Source of the DNA: Schistosoma mansoni
Lineage: Eukaryota; Platyhelminthes; Trematoda; Strigeidida; Schistosomatidae
DNA: 64,000 nucleotides
Direction of reading: 5' to 3'
Assembly: GCF_000237925.1 (NCBI RefSeq)
Contig: NC_031498.1
Coordinates: forward strand, 5,006,229-5,070,228
The notes beneath the pieces are model-generated. The model did not search any database. It saw nothing but the letters and a program-made list of their open reading frames with translations, and had not been told where the DNA came from. The position numbers and the translations under genes are program-made. This document shows positions 12,170 to 22,879 of this stretch, one piece after another. Position 1 is the stretch's first letter. Every line of letters begins with the position of its first letter.

Positions 12170-12636
12170 ATCTTGACTTTTCATGACAGTAATAATGTTA
12201 TTAATTAATTTATTGCCAATGCACTTTTGTTCTAAACAAACAACCAGAAACTGTACTTATCGGAATTTACACACAAAAAGATTTCCCCAATTTTTAAATT
12301 TGTCTCCTCAACGATTCACCTACTATTAATTTGCTGCATTATTGTATCAGCATAACCATCTATTCAGGTAAGCAACTAATAATTTTCAATAGTGTTATCT
12401 CTTATATTTGACTCACTCGGGTATGAACTCGATTTTCTGTGTTTCATTTTCGAGCCTTGCTCCCAAATTATTCGGTTTATGCAACTTGGGTAATTTCACT
12501 AAGCCTTGCACGTAAATTAGTGTTACGTATAGTTGAGTAAAATAATCGTTATTTAGTTTCTATGTTGTGTTTATTTCGAATTATTGTTATAACTTGTGAC
12601 GTTGTGTCCTATTCATATATAACGTAATGATTAGAG

Positions 12637-12984
12637 AACAGTAACTTATCAACCGGACCAATGACGCATAAACCCTTTCGAGCAATCTAGAGTCTTTATC
12701 GGTCCTTCATCCTGCCTAACCCTACCTGTTAAGTCCAGAACACCAACCTCAGCCTCTACCATATGAATCATGTATTACAAACATATTGCGTTTATATACA
12801 AACCCAAAAGACTACATCGCACCACAAAATAGAAAATAACATTTGTACAAGATCTAGCCAAAAGTGACTGTGAATGTGCAAGACTGTTATTGATAACCTG
12901 GGCATAACTCAAGAACGGTAAATTGTATAATAATAGTTCATAAGTCAAAATAAAGCTTATAATAAGAGGAACATAAATATGCAT
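12637..12984 (+). repeat. Dispersed repeat family C, copy 1
   Basis: Shares ordered blocks with the copies near 16600, 28905 and (inverted) 41840-42330: CCTACCTGTTAAGTCCAGAA, a GTATGAATCATGTA-like block, TTTATATACAA, and AAGCCAAAAGTGGCTGTGA-like sequence. The right end (about 13210-13310) is separated by a SINE. No coding capacity. It could be a solo LTR or non-autonomous element. I did not find clean termini. Confidence 0.55.
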
Positions 12985-13196
12985 AAATTCACATAGTGTT
13001 GTTTGTTTGAATCTTCCCATTGATGTTTTAGGACTGCAACTGATCAGTTTCTAATTAGCATATGTGCATACTGTGCGTATTGCCTCGATATAGCCTAAAT
13101 TCACAAGCATGGTAGGCAAAGATGGATGGTGACTAGCAGTGGAATCCAGGACGTGCGTTTCGTCCTATTTGGGACTCGTCAGCTGAATGTACCTAC
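12985..13196 (-). mobile_element. SM-alpha-like SINE inserted in repeat C
   Basis: Contains the complement of the AGTGAATTTAAAC 3' end, the CGAGGCAATACG block, and the hammerhead region. Its position inside repeat family C shows it is the younger insertion. Confidence 0.8.
13144..13188 (-). ncRNA. Hammerhead ribozyme, intact core (SM-alpha)
   Basis: Read on the minus strand: stem I ATTCAG/CTGGAT pairs with one wobble, the core is CTGACGA, stem II is GTCC/GGAC around CAAATA, then GAAAC, a very short stem III and the GTC cleavage triplet (13152-13150). All conserved core positions are present. This matches the known schistosome SM-alpha type I hammerhead. Confidence 0.85.
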
Positions 13197-13989
13197 ATAG
13201 TTTAGTTGTTTAACACTTATACAGTAAAAATATATGTATCGTATTTGTCCATAAATAGTTCTCAAAAGTTATCATTCATCATTCTTGTCCGGACATAACA
13301 ACTATAACTTCATGATGCTTAAAAATTTTTTCCTATTCTTATGTGAAGTCAACAGTCATTCACCACTTTGAGAAAAACTTCATTGATCAATTAGTCTATT
13401 TATTTTTACAATATTAAATCATTTGAAAACTATTATTGTTTACTTCAAACAAAAAATTTTTTTGGATGGATAGAAATAGATAGTTGTCTTTCTGCCAAAA
13501 TTCCTTCTTATTCATGAATTCATTTGATTGGTTGATTAAGATATAATTGATTTATTTTTAAACATTTAAATTGTTCTGATTTTTTTTTAATAACCTAGTC
13601 AATCTATTCATTAGATAAAAATGTAATTAGTTACGAGGAAAATTCCAACAGGTATGCTGAGAGATATATCATCGATGATAATTGGTAACGATAGTGCCCG
13701 TATCACAGATTGACGGATACTAGAAATACAAAAATCATTTGGTATTGACTGAATGAATGAATGAATAGCGTTATCCTTAAAGCAAGACTTGAAGTTCCTG
13801 AATCGATAGTGATGATGAATTACAATCTAAGATTAGTTAGCTACTCAGAACTGGTCCTATAAGCTATTTATAAATGTTTAGATCTTCTGTTGGTAATATT
13901 AAGGATTAAATATTGGTCATTCTGTTTTCGCATATACATATATACCCTGAGTGGATTGACTTGAGATTGCTATTAAGTAATCATCCATT

Positions 13990-14085
13990 TCTGAATAAGT
14001 TTGATATTGGCTACTAGGCGAATCCAGGATCCGTGTTTCTTTCTATTTGAGACTTATTAACTGAACGTGTCTACATCCCATTATA
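13990..14085 (-). mobile_element. Decayed SM-alpha fragment
   Basis: Recognisable as the complement of the hammerhead region (TTTCTTTCTATTTGAGACTT), with many changes in the core. Non-functional remnant. Confidence 0.5.
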
Positions 14086-14764
14086 TATGTTTATTCAAGG
14101 GCTCTAACCTAGTAGTTTTCTGTTTTATGAACTCAGTAACTATAAATGAATAAAGTAATCAACGTTTAAAGAAAAAATTACTTGATTCATGTCCAACAGT
14201 CCAAACAGAACAAAATAAACTAATTGAATACCATTACTAACAAATATTCATCTCTTTTTCAACATTACTTTGTATTTAGTATAAAGCAACATACTATCTA
14301 TCATTCATTACGAGCAGAATTGGTAATACATTTTTCTTAAATGTAATTATCTTTTTTTTAATTACAACAAAACTATCATTAATATTAATTTGGTATATTT
14401 CAACTTTTCATTGATTAATTCGGTAATATTGAAGAAAAATTTTTTTTTTAATTTTACATAATTCATAAAGTACAAATAAGTAGTATAAGTATACTTATCC
14501 CCTTTGTATATATATGTGTGTACAGGCATACGTTGGATGATAGGGAGGGATTTCAAAGTTAAGTTAAACATCACGAGTACGCATAATTAATAAATATCAA
14601 TGTCTTTTATTGAGTAGACAGATCATGTGAAAATCGATTAATCACTTTTGTTTGGTATTTTTTATATGTATGAATTATACGTGTCAAGTTATTAGCTAAT
14701 CATTCATTAATGAAATATTATGCTTTAAGCCTTGATATAACTTTATTTTAAAAACTATAAACAT

Positions 14765-15185
14765 AAATTGTAAGCAAAGATGGATAGTGGATAGCAGTGG
14801 AATCCAGTTTGACACGTGTTTCGTCCTATTTGGGACTCGTTAGCTGGATGTACCTGCACCTCAGAGTTGATGTTTACTCTGGGACTCGAATTCAGTACCT
14901 TTCGCTTCAAACGCCATAGCGTTATCCACTCAGCTACTGAGTTCTGATAGCCACTTGCTTATGCAATGGGGTGAAGTTTAAACTCACTTAGTATTACTTG
15001 TTTAAATCTTCCCATTGATGTTTAAGACTGCTAGCCACTATCCATCTTTGCTTACAATGCTTGTGAAATAAGGCTATATCGAGGCAATACGCGCAGTATG
15101 CACATATGCCAATAAGAGACTGACCAGTTTCAGTCCTAAGCATCAATATGAAGATTCAAACAAACAATACTAAGTGAATATAAAC
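14765..15185. mobile_element. Head-to-head SM-alpha SINE pair
   Basis: A minus-strand copy with tRNA-like head and hammerhead (about 14765-14985) abuts further SM-alpha 3' sequence in both orientations (about 14985-15185, ending AATACTAAGTGAAT). The hammerhead core has CTAACGAG in place of CTGACGAG, so an invariant G is lost and activity is unlikely. Confidence 0.75.
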
Positions 15186-15762
15186 ATAAATGCTATAGAC
15201 AATTTTGTTATTTAAGTTGTTGGACTTGCACAGCTGAAATAAGTTAATAGTGATAAAGTCTCTGATTGTGATATTCAGTGATCTAGATCCAAATCTTGTA
15301 GAGTGTATCAGTTCTCTTAAGAGTACAGATATGCATTACTGATAAATATCAACTAACACAAAGTTTAGGTGGATGGTCCCCCCCCCACTCCTAAGAATAT
15401 TACTAATCATCTAGTGGCCACATTACAACTCGATCGTTCAAACTTTAGACAGAACAAAGAAGTATACAAGTGTGTGATTACTGTTCAGCGATTAAACAGT
15501 TTATAAACCAAGTTAAAACACCTATTCCTTATTCTGGTAGAACAATTTCGTTTGTGCATAGTAAAGAAATGATTAGAATATCAACAATTTATTTCTTCAA
15601 ATGTTACATAATATGAACAAATATAGAAACGGAATCAATATCATACATCGTATATAGAGTCATTCATTGTAAGCTTAAAAGCAACTACTATTTTGGTTAA
15701 CCCTTTTTATTGAAATCGACAAATTGCCATTTTCAGAAGGGGGTTTTGTGGAAATTTTAGTA

Positions 15763-16120
15763 ATTTTATATAGTTGAAATCATGATTCAGTTGAAGCTAC
15801 ACCACCATGGAAAACCTGGAAGCACTGGACGGCCGTTGTGGGACTCCTCAACAGTGCACATCCACGATCCCGCCTCACGAGATTCCAACCCAGGACCTAT
15901 CAGTCTCGCGCCAGAGCACTTAACCGATAAACCACTGTGCCAGCCGGCATCCAACGGTGTTAATGTCTAACTTCAACCAATCCACGAAATTGAGCAGACA
16001 CTCACCAATGTCGTCAGTGAGTTGATATCTCCCACGATAGGACGAAACGGCCGTCCAGTGCTTCCAGGTTTTCCATGGTGGTCTAGCTTCAAGTGGCTCA
16101 TGATTTCAACTATATAAAAT
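15763..16120. mobile_element. Family B SINE/foldback, both ends present
   Basis: About 75-bp inverted ends (ATTTTATATAGTTGAAATCA at the left and its complement at the right) flank a tRNA-like segment on the minus strand (B-box near 15888, mutated to ATTCCAACCC) and a middle block with AACGGTGTTAATGTCTAACT. The left hammerhead lost an internal segment (CGTCCTA missing). The right one keeps GGACGAAACGGCCGTCC but lacks the CTGA strand. Confidence 0.75.
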
Positions 16121-16261
16121 TGTCGTTTGTGTATGAATTTCACAGAGATTTAACATACTACTATTTCGAAATCTTGATAAATTCAAATATAATTAACTCT
16201 GAATATAAAAATCATATTTGAAATAATCACAGTTGTTGAAATCTATATATTGTAATTTTAA

Positions 16262-16420
16262 TAGTTGAGATCATGAATCAATTGAAGCCAGACCATCATG
16301 GAAAACCTGGAAGCACTGGATGGCCGTTTTGTCCTGTTGTGGGACTCCTCAGCAGTGCGCATCTCAACTATTAAAATTACTATAATATCTGCAAAATCCC
16401 TTCTGATAATAATCTATATA
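16262..16420 (+). mobile_element. Internally deleted family B element
   Basis: The left part runs through the hammerhead to GCAGTGCGCATC, then jumps to the inverted terminal segment (complement of the AGAAGGGATTTTGCAGAT end, up to about 16420). In the antisense hammerhead, CGAAAC has become CAAAAC, so the core is broken although stem I (GCACTG/CAGTGC) is perfect. Confidence 0.65.
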
Positions 16421-16589
16421 TTGTTTTCAAACATTTCTTCTGTCAAATTAATTTTAGAATTTTTTAAAGAAATAAACAATCAAAATCCTAATTTATATTC
16501 CCTTAAAGAAATTTAAACAAGCTGCTGTACCTTTTGCTCAATCGATTATCACAGGATGAGAACACCAATCAAAACACAACTTATACATT

Positions 16590-17010
16590 CTTAACGCTAT
16601 GCTATAACAATGATATGTTGGCCAATCTGAGCAGCGTAGCATCCTTATTGATCTTTATCCTACCAAGCCTTACTTGTTGAGTTCAGAATGTCAGTAATAA
16701 CAGCTTTCACTGTATGAATCATATATTTCAGACATACTTGTTTTATATATACAAGCCAAACTGACTATAAAATAAAAAAATAACAACTGTACAGGATTAA
16801 GCCAAAAAGTGGCTGTGATTGTTAGAGACTGTAATTCATAAATTGATTATAATCTAAGATTGGTAAATCGTGTAATAGTAGCCTATAGGTGCAAAATAAA
16901 GCTTAACTTAGTTATTCAGTAGTTATACAATATGAATATATTTATGATATTAGTCCGTTAATAGTTCTCAGAAATCCTCCATAGCTTAATCTTCGCTAGG
17001 ATATAACACA
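16590..17010 (+). repeat. Dispersed repeat family C, copy 2
   Basis: Shares the same ordered blocks as copy 1 (GTTGAGTTCAGAATG, TATGAATCATATATTTCAGA, AAGCCAAAAAGTGGCTGTGA). It ends near CTTCGCTAGGATATAAC, the right-hand block seen in the other copies. Non-coding. Confidence 0.55.
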
Positions 17011-17234
17011 AGTTAGATAGAAGTAACATTAGAATTATTTGAATTTCAACCGTTAAGATTATCTTAAATATAGTTTTTAGATAAAGTCACTTGGATATAC
17101 TTCATTTCGGATTTCTGTCAGACTGTTCGTTTATATTTTGACTAATGTTCATATAGACACTAACGTTGATTTATATAATCAGCAAGGTCGTCCCACATTA
17201 ACTGTTAAGAATTCTGAAAATTAACCAGCTAGGT

Positions 17235-17540
17235 TATTCAGTTAACAGATATTTCAACTGTGTCTGTCGTGAGGCAGTTATTCACTGAAGACAATGGTGG
17301 ACGGTCGCGTAACATCGTGAGTTGGCTGGAGTTAGACACCAACACTGTCGTATACCAGTTCAGTAGTCTAGAGGTTGAGCGTTTGCACATGGAACCGAAG
17401 GTCCTGGGTTTGAATCCTGCATTCGTGATCATGGTTGCGCATTGCTGAGGAATCCCATGCTAGGATTAAACGGCTGTCCAGTGCTTCCAGGTTTTCTATA
17501 GTGGTCTAGTTTAAATCAACTCATGAATCCAACTATTAAA
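17235..17540 (+). mobile_element. Family B element, plus orientation, right portion
   Basis: Contains the complement of the middle block, a tRNA-like head (AGTCTAGAGGTTGAGCG, then GGTTTGAATCC as B box), a hammerhead remnant and the terminal block. In the hammerhead, stem II has changed on both sides (ATCC/GGAT), keeping pairing, but GAAAC is now TAAAC. Confidence 0.65.
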
Positions 17541-18080
17541 ATATTTCTCATTCATTACATTGTATACATAAATCTGAATACTGTCATAGACTATGAATGA
17601 CATTAGGTCATAATAATTACAAAACTATGTCACATTCTTTTGATGTTGGTCAAAATTATGTAAGAAAACTAACTGATAGAGATTATTTACGAGCTATCCT
17701 TTCAATCAAATAACATTTTAAATGTGAAAAAAAAGAATGTAAACAGAAAAAAGTCTCTTGATAAAACAAATTCCGTTCCATAAAGTCACTTAGTTAATTA
17801 GTACAAAATGTCTATCATTTGACCTATTTGCGATCTATATTTGTATCCATAAGGGTGTCTTTATTGTCGGTATTCTAGTTTTTTATTGTGTATTGAACTC
17901 TAATATGACAATCATAAGATGACAAACGACATAATATTCAAATTTTCATTGTAGACTAAGATTAGATTATCTAAATTAGGTCATAAATGACGATACTTAA
18001 TCTACAAGTATATAATTATTATTACCAGTGTGCAACTCTTTACCTCACTGCACAAGCTATTAGATATCTGAATTTAGTAG
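17541..18080. other. Non-coding AT-rich stretch
   Basis: No sustained open frame, known repeat or RNA gene was recognised here. Confidence 0.5.
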
Positions 18081-18084
18081 CTAA

Positions 18085-18215
18085 ATAGATTACACCATGG
18101 CGTTTGAAGCGAATGGCACTGAGACCGTGTCCCGGAGCGAACATCTAGCTGATGAGTCCCAGATAGGACGAAACGTGTGTCTTGGATTTCATTGCTAACC
18201 ATAATCCATTTCGGC
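18085..18215 (+). mobile_element. SM-alpha SINE fragment with hammerhead
   Basis: Begins in the tRNA-like head (GGCGTTTGAAGCGAATGGCA) and runs through the hammerhead to the GGATTTCATTGCTAACC region, then stops. Confidence 0.75.
18143..18187 (+). ncRNA. Hammerhead ribozyme, intact core (SM-alpha)
   Basis: Stem I is ATCTAG/TTGGAT (with wobbles). The core is CTGATGA, stem II GTCC/GGAC around CAGATA, then GAAAC, a minimal stem III, and the GTC triplet at 18179-18181. All core nucleotides are conserved, so self-cleavage is plausible. Confidence 0.85.
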
Positions 18216-20770
18216 ATAAGTCCCTTCTCTATATTCGAAAAAGTCTGCATACAGCTCCGTTTAACACATTTGTTTGAAATAGTAGCGTTGTGGAAGGTAT
18301 CACTAGAGAATTTATATTATTCCATCATATTTTCTCCAACACGAATCAAGCTCATCTTTTACGAAGGAAACAATGGGGAATCTAGTCAACAATCTTTGTC
18401 TTTCTGTATTGAAAATAATCTTATATTACCTTTAGCTAACCCATGGGTGAGAAAAAGCATTAAACAAGTATGATGATTTTCTATCTTTTTCTCGCTTAAC
18501 CATTTGACATATCATCTTTGGTACTTTCGTACTTAAACTTTGCTTACTCATAAACATGCTTCACCTTTTGACATTGAAGAACTTTTCAACGGCTATTTTC
18601 CTGCATTTTGAATACCGAAATGTCTAATCATTTAATCATGCAATTCTTATTTAATTGTTACCACTACTACTACTTCTGTAGTGAACAAAAACTCAAGTAC
18701 GGTAAACCAATTTTAGTGTTTATTGAGAAATTACACGGTGTCTTCACATAAAATATGAAAATCCTATGTTTAATCCACTATTTGTACATCTTCCATCAGT
18801 TGTTCTTTACATACTTCATGATTCTCCCAATTCTGCCGCTATTTCTAAAACTCTCTGTTTCCCTTTCTTTTTTATTCAGTTCCATTTTATGCTGTTAGAC
18901 ATTTAACATCTGATTGCTGATACATACTATTTAGATCTGTAAGCATAAGTAGCACACACCACACTACTACTAACACGACTATTACTATTACTACTACACT
19001 ATGACTTCATACATTATGTTATCCTTGACCAAATAATTGATCTGACTTGTAACTACATCACGATTCCTTACAAGTATATATATTCTAATTATCAATCTCG
19101 TAATTTCATTTAATATTCGAACTTATTCAAGTTAACAGCATATACAATCCATTTCAATATTAGGAGTTTTATTTTATTGAAAATCCTATGCTTCTTAAAG
19201 ATATATTTAGTTTAAACTTGGATATTCTTTTGGACAGTTAACTTGGACCTACAACTGTAAGACATATTATGAATTTATCGAAAAGAATAGCCTTCATCAA
19301 TGTATCTATGTTTTAATATAGTGGGAATTGTTAAGTACATATGGTTTCGGTGATACTTAGTTCTGCAAGTTGAGTGGTTCAGTTGTGAAGCGCTGATTAT
19401 TTAGACATTAAATAACAGCATAAACTTTATTCTCCAAAGCTACAAATCCTTTTTATTACATCATTTTATTCTAATACACTGAATACCTTTCGAAAAGAGA
19501 AGTGGAATAGTATCAATGATTGAAGTATACAAACTTTAAAAGTAACACGAGTTTACGTGAGATAACAGAATATTTCCTAGATTTTCTTACATTACCTAAA
19601 CTTATTTGGTTTTTTAAACTATGGAGTAGATCAATTTCATAAGGTCGAAATATGACGTAACTGAAAGCGGAACTCTATCGTTTTAATAATAAGAATAACT
19701 TGGTAAATGGTCAACAATAATTGACTTGTAATTTATTCTCTCTCTCCTATTTTACCATTAGAAACAAACTAGTTATTTCATCACTATCTATAATACTAAA
19801 CATGTAAAACATTCTGTCCATCAATTTCTGTCCTTACATGTTATGCATCAACAAAGTTTCTCAATGTTTATTACATCACTAGATTAGGTTACTATTACCA
19901 AACTGATGCCACATGTCTATTCAGTCAACCAATGGTGCAGATTCTGTTCTATGGATTCTACTGAATTTTCTCTGATCCTCCATTCATTTGTTTTTTTCTT
20001 TTTACCCACGCATATTTGAAAATTAGGTAACAAAGTTAATCTGGCAGCCTACTGTGATTGTATACCTATAGAAATCAATGATTATCCTAAAACTGTTCAC
20101 TAGACTCCTTTACCCTTAAAATTTCATCCCCCTCATACCCGATACATATACATCAACAAGTTTATTCTAACTTATTTTTTTGTGTTACCAAACGAATGAT
20201 AAGTGAATTTGTTAATGTTTCTTCGAACACAATCAGCCTGTATATTTTCTTCACTCTTTCCCTTTCGCAAACATTGTTCAAGGTCAAAACCATTAGTCAT
20301 ATGATGCTTACAATAGTGGTAAACTAAAAACGTGTACGTGTATTCCATAACAATAAAAAATAAATAACTGCATAGCTGAATATCATAAGAAATTATTGTT
20401 AAATAACACTGATTTGCTTCCTACCATAAATCAGGTTTCCTATCAGGGTACATGTTTACTAAAGAGGAATAATGTATTTGTATATATATCTCCTTAAAAA
20501 AAGCTTGGACCAGATTGCCAGGCGAAGCGTTGGATTTACTTCAAATTCATTCGCCGAAAGTTTACAAATGCATTCTTCCTCTTTAATGCCCCACATCAAC
20601 TCTGCGTTCAAATGCGGTGAAACTGTTCGATCAAATTTAGATGAAGGTTCTTATATATTTACATATATATATACCGTCTTATAAATTTGGTTATCTAATA
20701 ACTACTTCCCATAACAATGTATTTTTTCATTAGTTATGCTAAATATTCAGTATTCATGACAATATGTAAT
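18216..20770. other. Non-coding AT-rich stretch
   Basis: 2.5 kb without a convincing gene. Short frames (the longest about 98 codons at 18177-18473) have no recognisable motifs and start inside SINE sequence. No repeat family of this window was recognised here. Confidence 0.5.
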
Positions 20771-20774
20771 TTAA

Positions 20775-20865
20775 TAGTTGAGTTCATGAGTCAATTACAG
20801 CTAGACCATCATGGAAAACCTGGAAGCACTGGACGGCCGTTTCGTCCTAGTGTGGGACTCCTTTA
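20775..20865 (+). mobile_element. Family B left end, truncated in the hammerhead
   Basis: Terminal block, then GGACGGCCGTTTCGTCCTAG, ending at GGGACTCCTTTAG. On the minus strand the GAAAC and stem II sides remain but the CTGA strand is lost. Confidence 0.6.
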
Positions 20866-21469
20866 GTAATTTGCTTAACGTGAAAATATCTTTTTCGTTG
20901 GTAGTTCGCATTCACCTGTACAATTATTATTCATCGAAAAGAATTGGTTACATCGTATCAGGTATTTATAACCCTTCAGTAGATCCGAATAATGACAGAA
21001 ATTCAACTTAAAAATTCATTTGAATATTACTAAAAATTTTAAAGTTGTATAACACTTGTTAAAGCAACGAGTTACGTATAGGTTGAAGCCATATGAATTT
21101 GCTAGTAATCATGATGTTTTGTGTCATCATCTATTTCGAATCTAAACGAACTTCGTTAAGTATTCTTTTTACTAGATTATCATATATGAAGGACAGTATT
21201 TTCAGCAGATAGACTAACATAGATAACTACAAACGATAACCACTAGTTTTCTTCAAGTAATTTGTAATGGTATGGAAGCAAAACAATGGTTATATTATAA
21301 TTCTTGTTTAACCAAAGAGATTAGAGAATTTCGGTAACATCTCAAAGTTTGTCTCATTGATCTAAATGAATTTATTTTATATCCCCCTTTAGATTATAAA
21401 TTTGGGGATTAGCTTATACTTTTCATCATTTAAATTCATTGAGTGCGGGGTTGTAAAGATTGTTGAGTT

Positions 21470-21826
21470 TTTGATTAAGGTCATGAATCGATCAATGTTA
21501 GACCACCACTGAAAACCTGGAGGCACTGGATGGCCATTCTGTCCTAGTATGGGACTCTTCATCAGTGAGCACCCACGTTCGCGCACGCAGGACTTGAACC
21601 CAAGACCTCCGATTTCGCGCGTGAACGATTAACCTCTAGATCACTGAACTGGCATTCAACGGTGTTAATGTCTAACTTTAAATAATCCACGATATTGTGC
21701 GACAATCTTCCATTGTCTTCAGTGGGTAACTACCTCACACCAAAAAATGGATTAGCTCCACTGGTTACGGCTTGGCAGTGGTCTAACATTGATTGATTCA
21801 TGATCTCAATCAACAAATCCATCCTT
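21470..21826. mobile_element. Family B element, both ends present, diverged
   Basis: The left end (GACCACCACTGAAAACCTGG), tRNA-like segment on the minus strand (complement of GGGTTCAAGTCC), middle block (CAACGGTGTTAATGTCTAAC) and inverted right end (GCAGTGGTCTAACATTGATT) are all present. This confirms the structure of the copy at 15763. The hammerhead is decayed. Confidence 0.65.
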
Positions 21827-22359
21827 TCTTATTAAATCATATTCTTTACGCGCAGTGTTTTGTACTATCACTTATAATGTTACTACTTTAACTTCTCTAA
21901 TGTTTATCAGAGGGAACGAATAGAACGGAGAGATTCCTTTTCGATTAGTTTTCCGTCATGGTTTTACGTTAATATATAAATATATATATATACCAGGTTC
22001 TATATTGGTTATGCCTAACTGAACATTTTGTTTAAGTGAAAGAGAATTTTTTAATATCTGGTCGACTGAATCAGAATGGGTACATCAATGGGCCGAATAC
22101 AAACAAAGCTAAAAATGACCTTTACATTTTCAAGCTACTTATTAATCTGTCAGTAACACACTGATTACGAGCAATCCAGAATTTACCGCGTTACAAAACT
22201 ACAGAAACCAATACGATAGTAGCCTTATACAGTTTAAAACATAGTCATTTCTGTCTTAAACTCAGAGTATTAAAAATACAAAAATATATATTCATTCAGA
22301 TGTAGATAACTTTATATCTGAAATATATAAACGACTTGTTATATTATTCCCAAGATCTA

Positions 22360-22875
22360 TTGAAGTCTTCTTCAGATTAATCTCCTTGTAATTCGAGAAA
22401 TCAACAACATGTATAGTTGACAATATACATATCGATTATCTTTATTCTCGAATTCTCAAAAACCAATCAAATAGATTTCCAGTAATCCTCATACTATCCT
22501 CACATAACATTATATATTTAGGATGAAGAATGAGAGGGTAAGTGAAGGATTGGTATTTTCATCATGAATCTAGATCATCGAGAATATATGATGAATGAGT
22601 GAATTTGACACAGAAATACAAGATGTGTGATCAGAATTGTTCATCCATAAAATATACTGTAATTGGGTTTCAGAGTGAATAGGTTGTTGTTGTAAATGAT
22701 GTATTGTGTTGATTGGCCTATGATAGAGAATTCGTAGATAGATAATTGATTATTTGATTAGATGAACAGTATCATTTTTATTAAGTTGTATTACTGAACA
22801 ACCTTTCATCAATTTGAACACTTTGGGCACTGCCATAGGTTAATATGATATTTGAATTTTGTACAAGCACCTACA
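22360..22875. repeat. Dispersed repeat family D, copy 1
   Basis: Closely matches 27640-28385 from the TTAATCTCC region through ATATACATATCGATTATC and GAATTTGACACAGAAATACA to the block ending GATATTTGAATTTTG. No coding capacity and no identified termini. Confidence 0.7.
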
Positions 22876-22879
22876 AGTC

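Noticed and set aside
12985-13201. ACATAGT at both edges of the SINE considered as its target-site duplication
   Set aside because: The left copy is part of the SM-alpha end itself (TTCACTTAGT in other copies), so it does not prove a duplication.
18177-18473. Open frame of 98 codons
   Set aside because: It begins inside the SM-alpha hammerhead and has no motif or splice context suggesting a gene.
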